A stretch of DNA of 64,000 nt from Paraniabella hibiscisoli (lineage in GTDB: Bacteria > Bacteroidota > Bacteroidia > Chitinophagales > Chitinophagaceae): positions 3,782,001-3,846,000 of the forward strand of contig NZ_JAKWBK010000001.1 of assembly GCF_022512515.1 (NCBI RefSeq), in the 5' to 3' direction. Shown here one piece after another: positions 22,672 to 33,318 of the stretch. The notes under the pieces were generated by a model that had not been told where the DNA came from, did no database searches, and was given only the letters and a program-made list of their open reading frames with translations. The first letter of the stretch is position 1; each line of letters starts with the position of its first letter. The position numbers and the translations under genes were made by a program.

Positions 22672-25600
22672 ATGAAAATTAAACCTCTGCTGCATTCTTT
22701 AAAAAACAATCGAACCTTGCGCAATCTGGCGCTTCTCTTTGGGGTTATAGGTATATCCGGTGTCGCTGGTGCCCAGGATACTATCAGAGTTTTTGGTAAG
22801 GTGCTCAACCAGGACGGTGCGGCTGTGGAAAATGCTACAGTAGGTATTAAAGGAACTGCCAAAGGAACTGCCACCGATCCTAATGGTAATTTTTTTATCA
22901 TGGCTTCATCTGGTAAAGATTCGGTACAGATATCGGCGGTTAGCTATAAAGCAAAAACAGTGTTGGCTAGTACGGGAAAAGAGTTAGTGATTGTGTTGGA
23001 GTCTGATGACGATGCACAAAACCTTAGCCAGGTAGTAGTACAGGTAGGCTTTGAAGCGCGAAGGAAGGAGCAGGTAGTAGGTGCTGTAACGTCTATTGAC
23101 CCGGAAGAGTTGAGAATTCCTTCCAGCAATCTTACTACAGCATTGGCCGGAAGGGTGGCAGGTGTTATCGGTTATCAGCGTAGTGGTGAGCCCGGCAGGG
23201 ACAATGCGGAGTTTTTTGTAAGAGGCGTGACCACATTTGGTTATAAGAATGGTCCGCTTATTTTAATAGATGGGATCGAATCGACAACAACCGACCTGGC
23301 GCGTTTAACCGTAGACGATATTGCTGCTTTCTCGATCCTTAAAGATGCGACTTCTACGGCAGTATATGGTGCAAGGGGTGCCAACGGGGTTATCCTCGTA
23401 AATACAAAGAAAGGGAAGGCGGGAAGTGCCAAAATATCACTGCGTGTAGACCAGGCTTTTTCAATGCCAACAACCAATGTAGAGGTGGCCGACCCGGTTA
23501 CTTATATGAAAATGGCCAATGAAGCCGTATTGACCCGGGACCGGCTGGGAAGCATTCTATATTCTGATGATAAGATCAATCGTACTGGGCAGCCAGGCTC
23601 CGATCCGCATGTCTACCCGGCTAACGACTGGCGGGATATCCTTTTAAAGATTATACCAGCAACCAGCGGTACGCACTAAACGTGAGTGGTGGTGGAGGAG
23701 TGGCGCGTTACTTTATTTCAGGTGCTTTAAACCAGGATAACGGGGTATTAAAGGTGGATCCTATAAATAACTTTAATAGCAATATCAATTTGAAAAGTTA
23801 TTCACTACGTTCTAATATTGATATTGACCTCACAAAAAGTACCATGCTTACTGTGAGGTTGTACGGCAATTTTGATGACTACCGCGGTCCAATCTATAAC
23901 GGAGAGGAAATGTATGGAATGGTAATGCGTTCTAACCCGGTTCAGTTTCCTGCCACTTTTCCGAAAGATGAAGATCATGCCTTTGTAAAGCATATCATTT
24001 TTGGTAATAATGTAACCCGCAGCAATCGTGGTTCTCTATACCTGAATCCGTATGCAGAAATGGTGAGGGGATACCGAGACTGGAACCGATCTAAAATGAT
24101 GGCGCAAATGGAAATTGCCCAGAACCTCGGAAAGCTGATCAAGGGATTAAACTTCAGAGGTATGTTTAACATAGAACGTTATGCATATAATACCGTAACC
24201 CGATCCTATAACCCGTTTTATTACGAGGTGGCCAACTATGATCCGCTGACGCAGCAGTATTCCTACAATGTTATTAATTCATCTGCCAACCCGCAGCCCG
24301 TGGGGCCAACCGGGACTGAGTATTTGAATTTCAACGGTAATCCGAATAGCAGGGAGGTGAATTCTAACTTTTATGCCCAGGGTGTATTGAACTATGATAA
24401 CGTTATTAATAAAGTGCATAACATAAGTGGTATGTTGGTGGGCATTATGCAGCAGCGGCTTAATTCGGCTGCTAATACACTTTTAAATTCCCTTCCGTTA
24501 AGAAATACAGGCTTATCCGGAAGGTTTACTTATGGATTTGATACCCGTTACCACGCTGAATTCAATTTCGGTTATAACGGGTCTGAGCGGTTTTACCAGG
24601 AAAAGCGCTTCGGCTTTTTCCCATCCGCCGGTATTGCCTGGACAATTCATAACGAGAAATTCTTTGAGAAGCTCAAGAATACCGTAAATACTTTGAAACT
24701 GCGCTATACCTACGGGATTATTGGTAACGACGCTATAGGTTCTGCAGATGATCGATTCTTTTATTTGTCCGAAGTGAATATGAGTGCCAGTACCAGGGGT
24801 GCTACGTTTGGAAGAGACCTGGCAGGTGCTACTAGATACTTGCCGGGAGTGTCTGTTACAAGGTATGCTAATGAGGATATTACCTGGGAGAAATCTTATC
24901 AGCAGAACCTGGGACTGGAATTGGGATTGTTCCGTGCAATAACATTGAATGTTGATTTCTTCAAACAGCATCGAACCAATATATTGATGACGCGGGCTTT
25001 CATTCCAACTACAATGGGCTTGTCGGCGCCCATACGGGCCAATGTAGGGGAGGCCTCTTCACAAGGTGTTGATGCGGCTTTAACTGTAAGCAAAACTTTT
25101 GATAATGGCTTGTTTTTATCAGCAATGGGGAACTTTACCTATGCCACCAGCAAATTCCTGGTAAACGAAGAGCCTGATTACAGAGAACCCTGGCGATCGA
25201 AGATAGGACAAAATATTAACCAGGCTTATGGCTTTATTGCTGAACGCCTTTTTGTAGACGATGAAGATGCCCTAAACTCTCCTGCACAAAATTTCGGTCG
25301 CCCGGTATTGGGGGGGATATCAAATACCTGGATATAAACGGAGATGGTCAGATCACTGCAGCCGATCAGGTGCCTATTGGATACCCCACGGTGCCGGAAA
25401 TTACTTATGGCTTTGGCCCCTCAGCATCTTTTAAAGGATTTGATCTTTCTCTTTTCTTTCAGGGCCTGGCCAACGAATCTTTCTGGATCAATTACGGGGC
25501 TATCACACCCTTTGTTGACGATCGCCAGGTATTAAAAGTTATAGCCGATGATTTCTGGAACGAACAGAATCAAAATATTTATGCACTCTGGCCCCGCCTC

Positions 25601-25873
25601 AGCAATTTTGTTCACCCCAACAACCAGCAAACAAGTACCTGGTTTATGAGAAACGGCGCTTTCCTACGACTTAAAACAGTAGAATTAGGGTATACGCTTC
25701 CCCAGCGGCTCACCAATAAAATACGTTCTTCTGCCATCCGGATTTACTTCAGTGGTAATAACCTGCTTACGTTTAGCAAATTCAAACTCTGGGATCCGGA
25801 GATGGCGGGCAGTGGTTTGGCCTACCCGGTACAGAAAGTATATAATCTGGGTTTGCATTTTAATTTTAATTAA
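22672..25873 (+). CDS. SusC/RagA-family TonB-dependent transporter (two frameshifts)
   Basis: Full-length SusC, about 1067 aa. N-terminus with hydrophobic LALLFGVIGISGVAGAQ signal, a carboxypeptidase-regulatory-like domain (GKVLNQDGAAVENATVGIKG), TonB-box region (QVVVQVGFEARRKEQVVGAV), plug (AEFFVRGVTTFGYKNGPLIL; ILKDATSTAVYGARGANGVI) and barrel ending VYNLGLHFNFN. Gaps: T-run 23642-23645 (ILF then KDYTSNQRYALNVSGGG) and G-run 25310-25316 (GGDIKYLDINGDG). A SusD follows about 100 bp later. Sequence differs clearly from the SusC at 7324, suggesting a different or larger ligand. Confidence 0.93.
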
Positions 25874-25975
25874 CCGATTAGTATATAAATGAAACGGGAT
25901 ATGGCCAACTTTTCTCACAGTAGAGGAAATAAATTAAGAAAGGGTTCCTCTGAAGAAAACTTTAAAGCTAAAAAT

Positions 25976-27868
25976 ATGCGAATGAAAATAATTGCGCTAA
26001 GCATTTTTATACTGCTGGTGGCAGGGGTATCTTCCTGTAAGAAATACCTCGATATCGTTCCGGATAATGTTGCTACGCTCGAAAACGCGTTTGCTATGCG
26101 CGGCGAAGCCGAAAAATACCTATTTACCTGCTACTCTTATATGCCTAAGGATGGAGAAATTAATGGCACCCCTGCTTTATTTGGAGGCGATGAAGTATGG
26201 GAACTTCCCGATATTAGTGAAACCAGCACATACAGGCGCCTTGCAGAAGGAAATCAAAACGTAATTGATCCTATTGGTAATGTTTACTGGACTGAGATGT
26301 ACCGGGCTATTCGCGATTGTAATATTTTCCTGGACAATATCGGGCCCGTGCCGGACATGGAAATGCAGGAAAAGCGACAATGGATTGCCGAGGTAAAAAC
26401 ACTGAAAGCCTTTTATCACTTCCTGCTGGTACGTATGTATGGTCCGATACCGGTTATAAGAGTCAATCTCCCGGTTTCTGCCGGTGTGAAGGAGGTAAAG
26501 GTTTTTCGCGAACCGGTAGATTCCTGCTTCGGATATATCGCGCAGCTGCTGGATGAGGCAAAAGACGATTTGCCCGAAACGATTATTGACCCGCAATACT
26601 ACGGAAAGATCAACAAACCAATAGCTTATAGTTTTAAGGCCAAAGTGTTGACTTTTGCCGCCAGTCCGCTGTTTAATGGCAATGCTGAGCAGGCCAGTTT
26701 GAAAAATTCAGATGGTACTCCTTTATTTAGCGCTGAGTATTCGGAAGCTAAATGGCAAAGAGCCGCTGACGCCTGCCGGGAAGCGATTGCCGTGTGTGAA
26801 AAAGCAGGTATCAAGCTTTATGAGCATCCAAATGTAAAAGCTGCTTTTTTAATAAGTGATACTACGCAAACCGAGTTGAGCCTGAGGATGGCTTTTTCTG
26901 AAAAATGGAACTCAGAAATTATATGGGCCAATACGCAAAGCTGGGTTGGCAGGATACAGGTAATAGGTGCTCCCGATTGGGCGCCCAGCACACAGGCAAG
27001 GGTTTGGATGGATAATAGGTATAACGCGCCTTTAAAAGTGGCCGAGCAATTTTATACCAATAATGGATTGCCTATTAATGAAGACAAAACCTGGAATTAC
27101 GGAGAGCGGTATACTACACGGCTACCACCAACAGGCCATCGTCTATACATCAGGAACGGGTTTCCTACTGCCTCGCTGAATATGAACCGTGAACCGCGTT
27201 TTTATGCCAATCTTGGCTTTGACGGTGGTATATGGTATGGACAGGGCAAGTTTAATGATAAGCTGGAATCCGATCTTTATTGGCTGCAGTTTAAATTAGG
27301 CGATCCAATTGGAAAAAGCTCCGCCTTCAATGGTCCCGTTACTGGCTATCCCATAAAAAAATGGATACATCCCGATAATGTAAGAAGCCCGTCAAGTTAC
27401 ACAACTATTCCGTATCCATGGCCAATCATGCGTTTGGCTGATCTGTATCTTTTATACAGCGAGTGTCTCAATGAAGCAAAGGGCCCCGATGCTGAAGTGT
27501 TTTCGTACCTGGATAAAGTGAGGGAGCGTGCCGGCATACCTCCAGTGCAGCAGGCATGGACAGCGTTCTCGACCAACCCGGCGAAAATTACAAATAAAAA
27601 CGGCCTCCGGGAGATTATTCAGCGGGAGAGACTGAATGAACTGGCCTTTGAACAACAAAGATTCTGGGATATACGCCGTTGGAAACTGGCTATTACCGAA
27701 ATGAATAAAGCTATCACAGGCTGGAATATTTATGGATCAACTACTGAAACTTATTACAGGCCGACCAATATTTTTCAGCAACGTTTTGGGATAAAAGATT
27801 ATTTCTGGCCTATCGCAGAAAGCAATCTCAACGTAAATACCAACCTGGTACAGAATCTTGGATGGTAG
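25976..27868 (+). CDS. SusD/RagB-family lipoprotein (intact)
   Basis: Start placed at ATG 25976 (or 25982) because this gives MRMKIIALSIFILLVAGVSS then Cys-Lys-Lys, a clean lipoprotein signal; the upstream in-frame ATG at 25889 would add 29 charged residues. SusD features: WTEMYRAIRDCNIFLDNI, AEVKTLKAFYHFLLVRMYG, YSFKAKVLTFAASPLFNG, MRLADLYLLYSECLNEAKG, VRERAGIPP, IIQRERLNELAFEQQRFWDI and C-terminal NTNLVQNLGW. About 630 aa, one of very few genes here with no frameshift, so it is a good internal control for the quality problem elsewhere. Forms the third SusCD pair. Confidence 0.94.
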   Translation: MRMKIIALSIFILLVAGVSSCKKYLDIVPDNVATLENAFAMRGEAEKYLFTCYSYMPKDGEINGTPALFGGDEVWELPDISETSTYRRLAEGNQNVIDPIGNVYWTEMYRAIRDCNIFLDNIGPVPDMEMQEKRQWIAEVKTLKAFYHFLLVRMYGPIPVIRVNLPVSAGVKEVKVFREPVDSCFGYIAQLLDEAKDDLPETIIDPQYYGKINKPIAYSFKAKVLTFAASPLFNGNAEQASLKNSDGTPLFSAEYSEAKWQRAADACREAIAVCEKAGIKLYEHPNVKAAFLISDTTQTELSLRMAFSEKWNSEIIWANTQSWVGRIQVIGAPDWAPSTQARVWMDNRYNAPLKVAEQFYTNNGLPINEDKTWNYGERYTTRLPPTGHRLYIRNGFPTASLNMNREPRFYANLGFDGGIWYGQGKFNDKLESDLYWLQFKLGDPIGKSSAFNGPVTGYPIKKWIHPDNVRSPSSYTTIPYPWPIMRLADLYLLYSECLNEAKGPDAEVFSYLDKVRERAGIPPVQQAWTAFSTNPAKITNKNGLREIIQRERLNELAFEQQRFWDIRRWKLAITEMNKAITGWNIYGSTTETYYRPTNIFQQRFGIKDYFWPIAESNLNVNTNLVQNLGW

Positions 27869-27935
27869 TATAGCCTGTTGGGCCAGATGGAGTAAAACAA
27901 GGTTCACTTATATAAATTGTAAAAAACTCGTTTAT

Positions 27936-29152
27936 ATGATGAAAAGAAAATATCAGTTACTAATTGGAGTACTTCTTTTACTGGTTGCCTTTAGCTGCAA
28001 CCGGAATGAAGAATACATTGACTATACAGATGCTAATGCACCCGCACCAGGGCAGGTAAGCAATGTAACAGTAATACCTAAAAGTGGCGGTGCACACCTG
28101 GTGTACAAAATTCCAAAAGATCCCAATCTTAGATATGTTAAGGCCGTTTGGGAAACGGCTTCGGGTTCTAAGTGGGAAGTAAAAGCCTCTTATTATACCG
28201 ATACGCTCAAAGTGGAAGGCTTTGGAGATACCAACGAGTATGATGTAAAGTTGTATAGTGTAGGAAAGAATGAAAAAGAATCGGAGCCATTGGTAGTAAA
28301 GGTTAAACCGCTACAACCTGTTATTCAATCCGCTTATGAAAGCCTTCAGGTAGCAGGAACTTTCGGAGGGATCAATGTGAAACTGCAAAATCCCGAGCGT
28401 GCCAGCCTCGCAGTAGTAATTATGCAGGATACGCTTAATAATGGCAATTATGCAGAATTAACTACTTACTACACTGCCGCTGATAATGTTAATTTTTCAA
28501 TCAGGGGTATGGATACAACCGAAAAAAAGATCGCGGTATTGTTAAGAGATCGATGGAATAATAAAACCATTCAGAAGAAGTCTAATATTAAACCCTGGTT
28601 TGAAAAACTCATTGACAAAGTAAGTTGGCGGGCATTGGAGTTGCCGGGAGATAACTTTGAGTTTGTAGAAACCTATCCTTTGCGAAAGATTTTTGATGGT
28701 GGTTTTGGTTATTGCTGTCTTTTTGCCACGAGGACCTACCAGTTACCGCAAACCTTCACGATCGACCTGGGCAAACCTGTTGCTATCAGCCGTATGAGAA
28801 TGTGGCCCCATCTGGATGCTGCCTACGGGGGTCCCATCCAAAAGATTTTGAAATCTGGGGATCCAATACGGTTAATCCCGATGGAGATTATGTGGACCTG
28901 ACGAACAAGATCTATCGTGACAACTGGCAAAAACTAGGCACATTCAAGTCTTTTAAACCATCGGGCGAAGGACCGGTAACAGCCGAAGACCGCGACTATG
29001 CATTGAATAGGGGAGAAGAATTTGAGTTTGAAGCCGGTATTCCTACCGTAAGGTATATCCGTTTTAAGACTCTTAATACCTGGGGAATTTCCAGCGGGCA
29101 AACACAGATCGTTATACAGGAGCTTACCTTATGGGGTCAGGAAGGACAATAA
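27936..29152 (+). CDS. Surface glycan-binding lipoprotein, DUF4959/DUF5126/DUF5000-like (one frameshift)
   Basis: Starts MMKRKYQLLIGVLLLLVAFSC, lipid Cys21. The architecture matches the three-domain lipoproteins that follow SusD in many Bacteroidota loci: an N-terminal Ig-like part (GQVSNVTVIPKSGGAHLVY), a middle part (INVKLQNPERASLAVVI) and a C-terminal discoidin-like part (PQTFTIDLGKPVAISRMRMW, KDFEIWGSNTVNPDGDY, VRYIRFKTLNTWG). G-run 28827-28831 is one short; joined length about 405 aa. Expected on the outer surface, binding the substrate next to the SusCD complex. Named from pattern recognition only. Confidence 0.8.
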
Positions 29153-29284
29153 TTGTTTATTAAAAATCAGATTTAGTAATTCAAAACCTGCAGTACAAAG
29201 TTTCAACCCCGGGTATTCAAAACGAACAAAGGGTAATTAAATATCAACTGCGGACTGGATCATAGAAATATAAATCATTTACGA

Positions 29285-30444
29285 ATGAAGACAAGCATAT
29301 ACTATTTTTTATTGCGCTGGCATTGGTTACTGGTTGCAAGAAAATGGACGATACATACAGGCAGTATGTGGTTCCAGAGGGAGTGACCTACTTAGAGCGT
29401 GCTAAAAATGTGAAAACATACACAGGGCTCACCCGAGTAAAGTTTGTATGGTCGGCCCCGGTTGATCCTAACGTTACAAAAGCCCGTATCTACTGGAATA
29501 ATTATGCAGATTCTGTCGAGTTAAAGATACCTGCAAGTATTGATTCGGTATCTTACTTCTTAAATATACCTGAGGGTACTTATTCTTTCATCATACGAAC
29601 TTTCGATGACCAGGGCAACAGGTCGGTTCCGGTAGAAGTGCAGGGGAGATCTGTCGGGCAAACTTTTCAGTCGAATATGTTTAACCGGCCGCTGATCAAC
29701 AGTTTTATTGACGACGCCAACGGCGTTCTGAAATTTACCTGGGGAGGGGCCGATACCTATAACGGGAGTATAGGCCATCAGCTAAATTATACCAGCAAAC
29801 TGGGTGGAGAGAAAAAGCTGTTAGTTCGCCCGGAGACTAATGAAACCTCTGTTGAGGACTACAAAGAAGGAACCGGCATATCATATACCACATTATATCT
29901 CGCTGATACTACTTCTATCGATACATTGAAAACCGCGCAAGTGTTTATTCAACCACAGGATGTTGTATACAGACTTGACCGAACCAAATTTGCTCCTCTA
30001 AAACTAACTGGAGATGCAAACGAAGCCTGGGGATGGGCTATGCGCAACATGTGGGATGGTAAAACTAATGCCGAACCCGGATTTCATACGGCCGATGCAA
30101 CCATGCCTCAACATATTACTTTCGATTTAGGTGTCACCAACCGCGCACTATACTCTTTTAGAACCTGGCAACGGCAGGGACAACAGTACCTGGGAGGTAA
30201 CATGAAACGATTCTCTTTATGGGGATCCAATACATTGGCGCCTGAATGGAGCAATTGGACAAAGCTTGGAGACTTCACTTCCGGTACACATAATTTTACC
30301 CAGGGGGAACTATTTATGATTCCTAAAGGGGCAAAAGCATACCGGTACATGAGGATCCAAGTTCAAGAAGCCTGGGATGGAAAAGCCGTCGGATCTTTTC
30401 ACATTATGGAAATTGAGTTGATGGCTAATTTAGGCACTCCCTGA
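29285..30444 (+). CDS. DUF4998/DUF5000-like surface lipoprotein (one frameshift near start)
   Basis: The start is ATG 29285: adding one T to the run 29305-29310 gives MKTSIYYFFIALALVTGCKK, a complete lipoprotein signal. N-terminal DUF4998 pattern (YLERAKNVKTYTGLTRVKF, ARIYWNNYADSVEL), C-terminal discoidin-like sandwich (PQHITFDLGVTNRALYSF, KRFSLWGSNTLAPEWSNW, RYMRIQVQEAW). About 386 aa. It completes the SusC-SusD-SGBP-SGBP block starting at 22672 and likely helps hold glycan at the surface. Confidence 0.78.
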
Positions 30445-30598
30445 TACCTAAAAACGACTGGGCCCCTGTGCAAGATAAAAATAATGACTGTACCATGTGC
30501 GGCTATCAAAAACGGTGTTCGCAAATCTACATAGTCTGGCAGGGCGATTCAATAACGTTGTGTAAGAAATTTAGTAAGCTCTTCTATTGTCAATAATA

Positions 30599-31872
30599 AT
30601 GAACATTAAAATATTTGCCTGTATGGCCTGGTGCTCTGGTTTGTTTTTTAACACAAATGCACAGGCGCCTAAGGGCAGGACATCTGATACATTTTCAATT
30701 GGTATCTTTTATGGACCCACTCAGGACCTCGCCAACGATGAACAGTTCCGCTGGATAAAAGAGGCGAATGTCGATTTTATCCAGTTTATCGGGGACAAAG
30801 CACTGGACTTCAATAAAAATGTTGACACTGCTCAACAAAGGAATCTGGCCATCCTCGACCTCGCGGCCCGAAACGGGATTCGTTATTTTGTCAGAGATCC
30901 GCGGGTAAGGGGTAGTGAACAGGATATCGCAACCATGGTAAAAGCCTACAAACATCACCCGGGAGTGGCCGGGTATTTTATAGTAGATGAACCGGGGAAG
31001 GATGACCTGGAATGGCCGGCTAAAGCCTATAAAACCATCCTGAAATATGATCCGGGGCATATTCCTTCAGTGAACCTCTTTCCAAGTCCTGTTTATCCAG
31101 ACTACGAAGAAAATTATGTGGAAGCCTGGATTAAAGCTGTTGGAAAAGAGAATCTGAAGCTGCTTTCTTTTGATCATTATCCTTTATTGGTCAACGGATC
31201 TTTTGGAGGCGCTTATTTTAAAAACCTGGACCTGATCAGGCGTGCCGGTTTACGACATGGTATTAAAACTTCCATGTACCCGCAGTCCATGGGCATTATT
31301 AATGCATACCGCCGCCCCGATAGCAGCGAACTGCGCTACAGCGCTTACACAGCTTTGGCCTATGGAATAAAAAACCTGGTATGGTTTACCTATAATACAC
31401 CGGTACGACAGCCGGTAGAACGTTTTATGAATGCTATTATAGATAGCATGGGAAATAAAACCGATCTGTATACACCTTTCCAAAACCTTAATGCGTCATT
31501 GAAACAGGTGGGCAAAACCATCGGGCAGCTGGATGCGATAGAAGTGTATCATTCTGATAAATCAGATGGTACGGAAGGCTTAACGGTTCCTGAGTCTTTT
31601 TCTGGAAACCAGTGGATGAAAAGAAACGTTTCATTATTACACATTTTAAGAATCCCCAAACCCAACAATCATTTGTGATGGTCGTGAACAAGTCTCTGAA
31701 AACATCTGAATCTATTTCGTTTACAATTGGCAAAGCAGTAAAGAAATTACGCCTCGTATCAACCCTCAACGGAAAGCAACACCGGGTTACCTATAAGCCC
31801 GGAGGAATATTTACCACTGATCTGCTGCCGGGAGAGGGGAAATTGTATGCAATTGAAGGAGGCGTTTATTGA
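30599..31872 (+). CDS. Secreted clan GH-A-type TIM-barrel glycosidase (GH42/GH5-like) (one frameshift)
   Basis: Start at ATG 30599 gives the signal MNIKIFACMAWCSGLFFNTNAQ. The barrel shows FSIGIFYGPTQ, ANVDFIQFIGD, HPGVAGYFIVDEPGKDD (Glu of DEP as likely acid/base), KLLSFDHYPLL, and RYSAYTALAYGIKNLVWFTY, a pattern shared with beta-galactosidase-like GH-A enzymes. The C-terminal small beta domain (SFVMVVNKSLKTSESISFTI, GEGKLYAIEG) follows a one-base gap at about 31611-31615. About 424 aa. Exact family and substrate are uncertain; location after two surface lipoproteins suggests a role in trimming imported oligosaccharides. Confidence 0.65.
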
Positions 31873-31916
31873 ATCAGGCTCCTTTCGCTGTTCATGTGTT
31901 TAAAATAACTTGTTAA

Positions 31917-33284
31917 ATGGTATTCAACAGAAAACAATTTGGCTTTATCTTCTTTTTGATTTTGCTCGTTTGGAAGGTAGAGACCATCGCACAAAAAAGC
32001 AATATTATTTCAAAAGAAGACCTTGTTTATTTAAAGGGCATTACGAGGGCGGTGTTGGATAGTTCACGTATCCGTCCGGCACAGCAGATGCCTCCTGGTT
32101 TTGGGATAAATAATACCGGGGAACTTTAATCAGGCCAGGAGGCAGGGAAACTTACCCCGCATTTTGGATCCGGGATTATGCCATGAGCCTCGAAACCGGT
32201 ATGGTTTCAGTAGAAGAACAGCGACACATGCTAAAACTCACAGCTGCCACTCAATGTGATCAAACCTGGATCACCAAAGGCGGAAGCATGGTGCCTTACG
32301 GTGCTATAGCAGATCATATATTGGTGAATAATAGTATGCCGGTTTATTTTGCGGGTACCTACGATCTCGAGGAGCAGGGGACTTTTGCTTTTGGCAGGTT
32401 TCCTCCTTATTGCGACCAGTTTTACTTTATTAAAATGGCGCATCACTATGTAAAGACTACAGCCGATCTGAACATGCTAAAGACTGAAATTAATGGGATC
32501 TCACTCATCAGCAGGCTGGAGACGGCATTTCATGTGCCGCCCTCCAACCTGGAAACCCACATTGTCTACAACCTGGAAAATTACAGGGCAGTAGACTTTG
32601 GCTTTCGCGACGCTATACATATTACCGGTGACTTACTATATCCATCCCTGCTTAAATACGAGGCCGCTTTAGAACTCTCGGAACTATTTAAAAAAATGGA
32701 GATGATAAGAAAGCCTCAAAGTATAAAAATATAGCAGCAGCCATAAAACTGGCAATTCCGGGAAGTTTGCAGATGAGGATGGTATGCTACGTGCATCAAC
32801 CGGAAAGAGCGCCCAAAGGGATGTTTGGGCTACAGCATTGGCTATATACATGAATGTGTTGCCAGCGCCAGTTGCAGAAAAGGCTTCAAAGTCGTTGGCT
32901 CATGCGTATAAGACCGGCAGTTTAGCTTATAAGGGCGCTATCCGGCATGTTATTAAAACGGATGATTTTAGTAATGCTACATCCTGGGAAGGAGCTATAC
33001 CCGAGACAACCATCAACAGTTATCAGAACGGGGCTTACTGGTTTACGGCTACTGGCTGGGTTGCGTACGCGATTTCAAAGACCGATAGAGAAAGTGCCCG
33101 CAAACTTATAGAAGAGTATGTTGCAGAATTGCGACATACAGATTACCGTAAGGGCAAAGACTTTACCGGTCCGCTGGAATGTTTTTATCCGCCTGCTTAT
33201 ACCCGGGGGCCTGTTTATCTTACTTCCGTATCCTGCCCTTATATAGTTTTAAATAAAATGATGACAAATGATCAGAAGAAATAA
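31917..33284 (+). CDS. Six-hairpin ((alpha/alpha)6) glycosidase-like protein (three frameshifts)
   Basis: Signal peptide MVFNRKQFGFIFFLILLVWK, cleaved near IAQ. Motifs such as YPAFWIRDYAMSLETGM, GGSMVPYGAIADHI, DFGFRDAIHITGDLLYPSLL, RDVWATALAIYMNVLP and NGAYWFTATGWVAYAI are those of (alpha/alpha)6-barrel glycosidases (GH15/GH63/GH78-related fold), though no single family is certain. Gaps: G-run 32118-32121, about 32698, and about 32763; joined length about 456 aa. It ends just before the first GH78 rhamnosidase and is presumably co-transcribed with it. Conserved Asp/Glu in WIRDY and SWEGAI are candidates for catalysis. Confidence 0.6.
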
Positions 33285-33318
33285 ATGTAGTAATCATTTG
33301 GTAGACAAGAGCGCATTG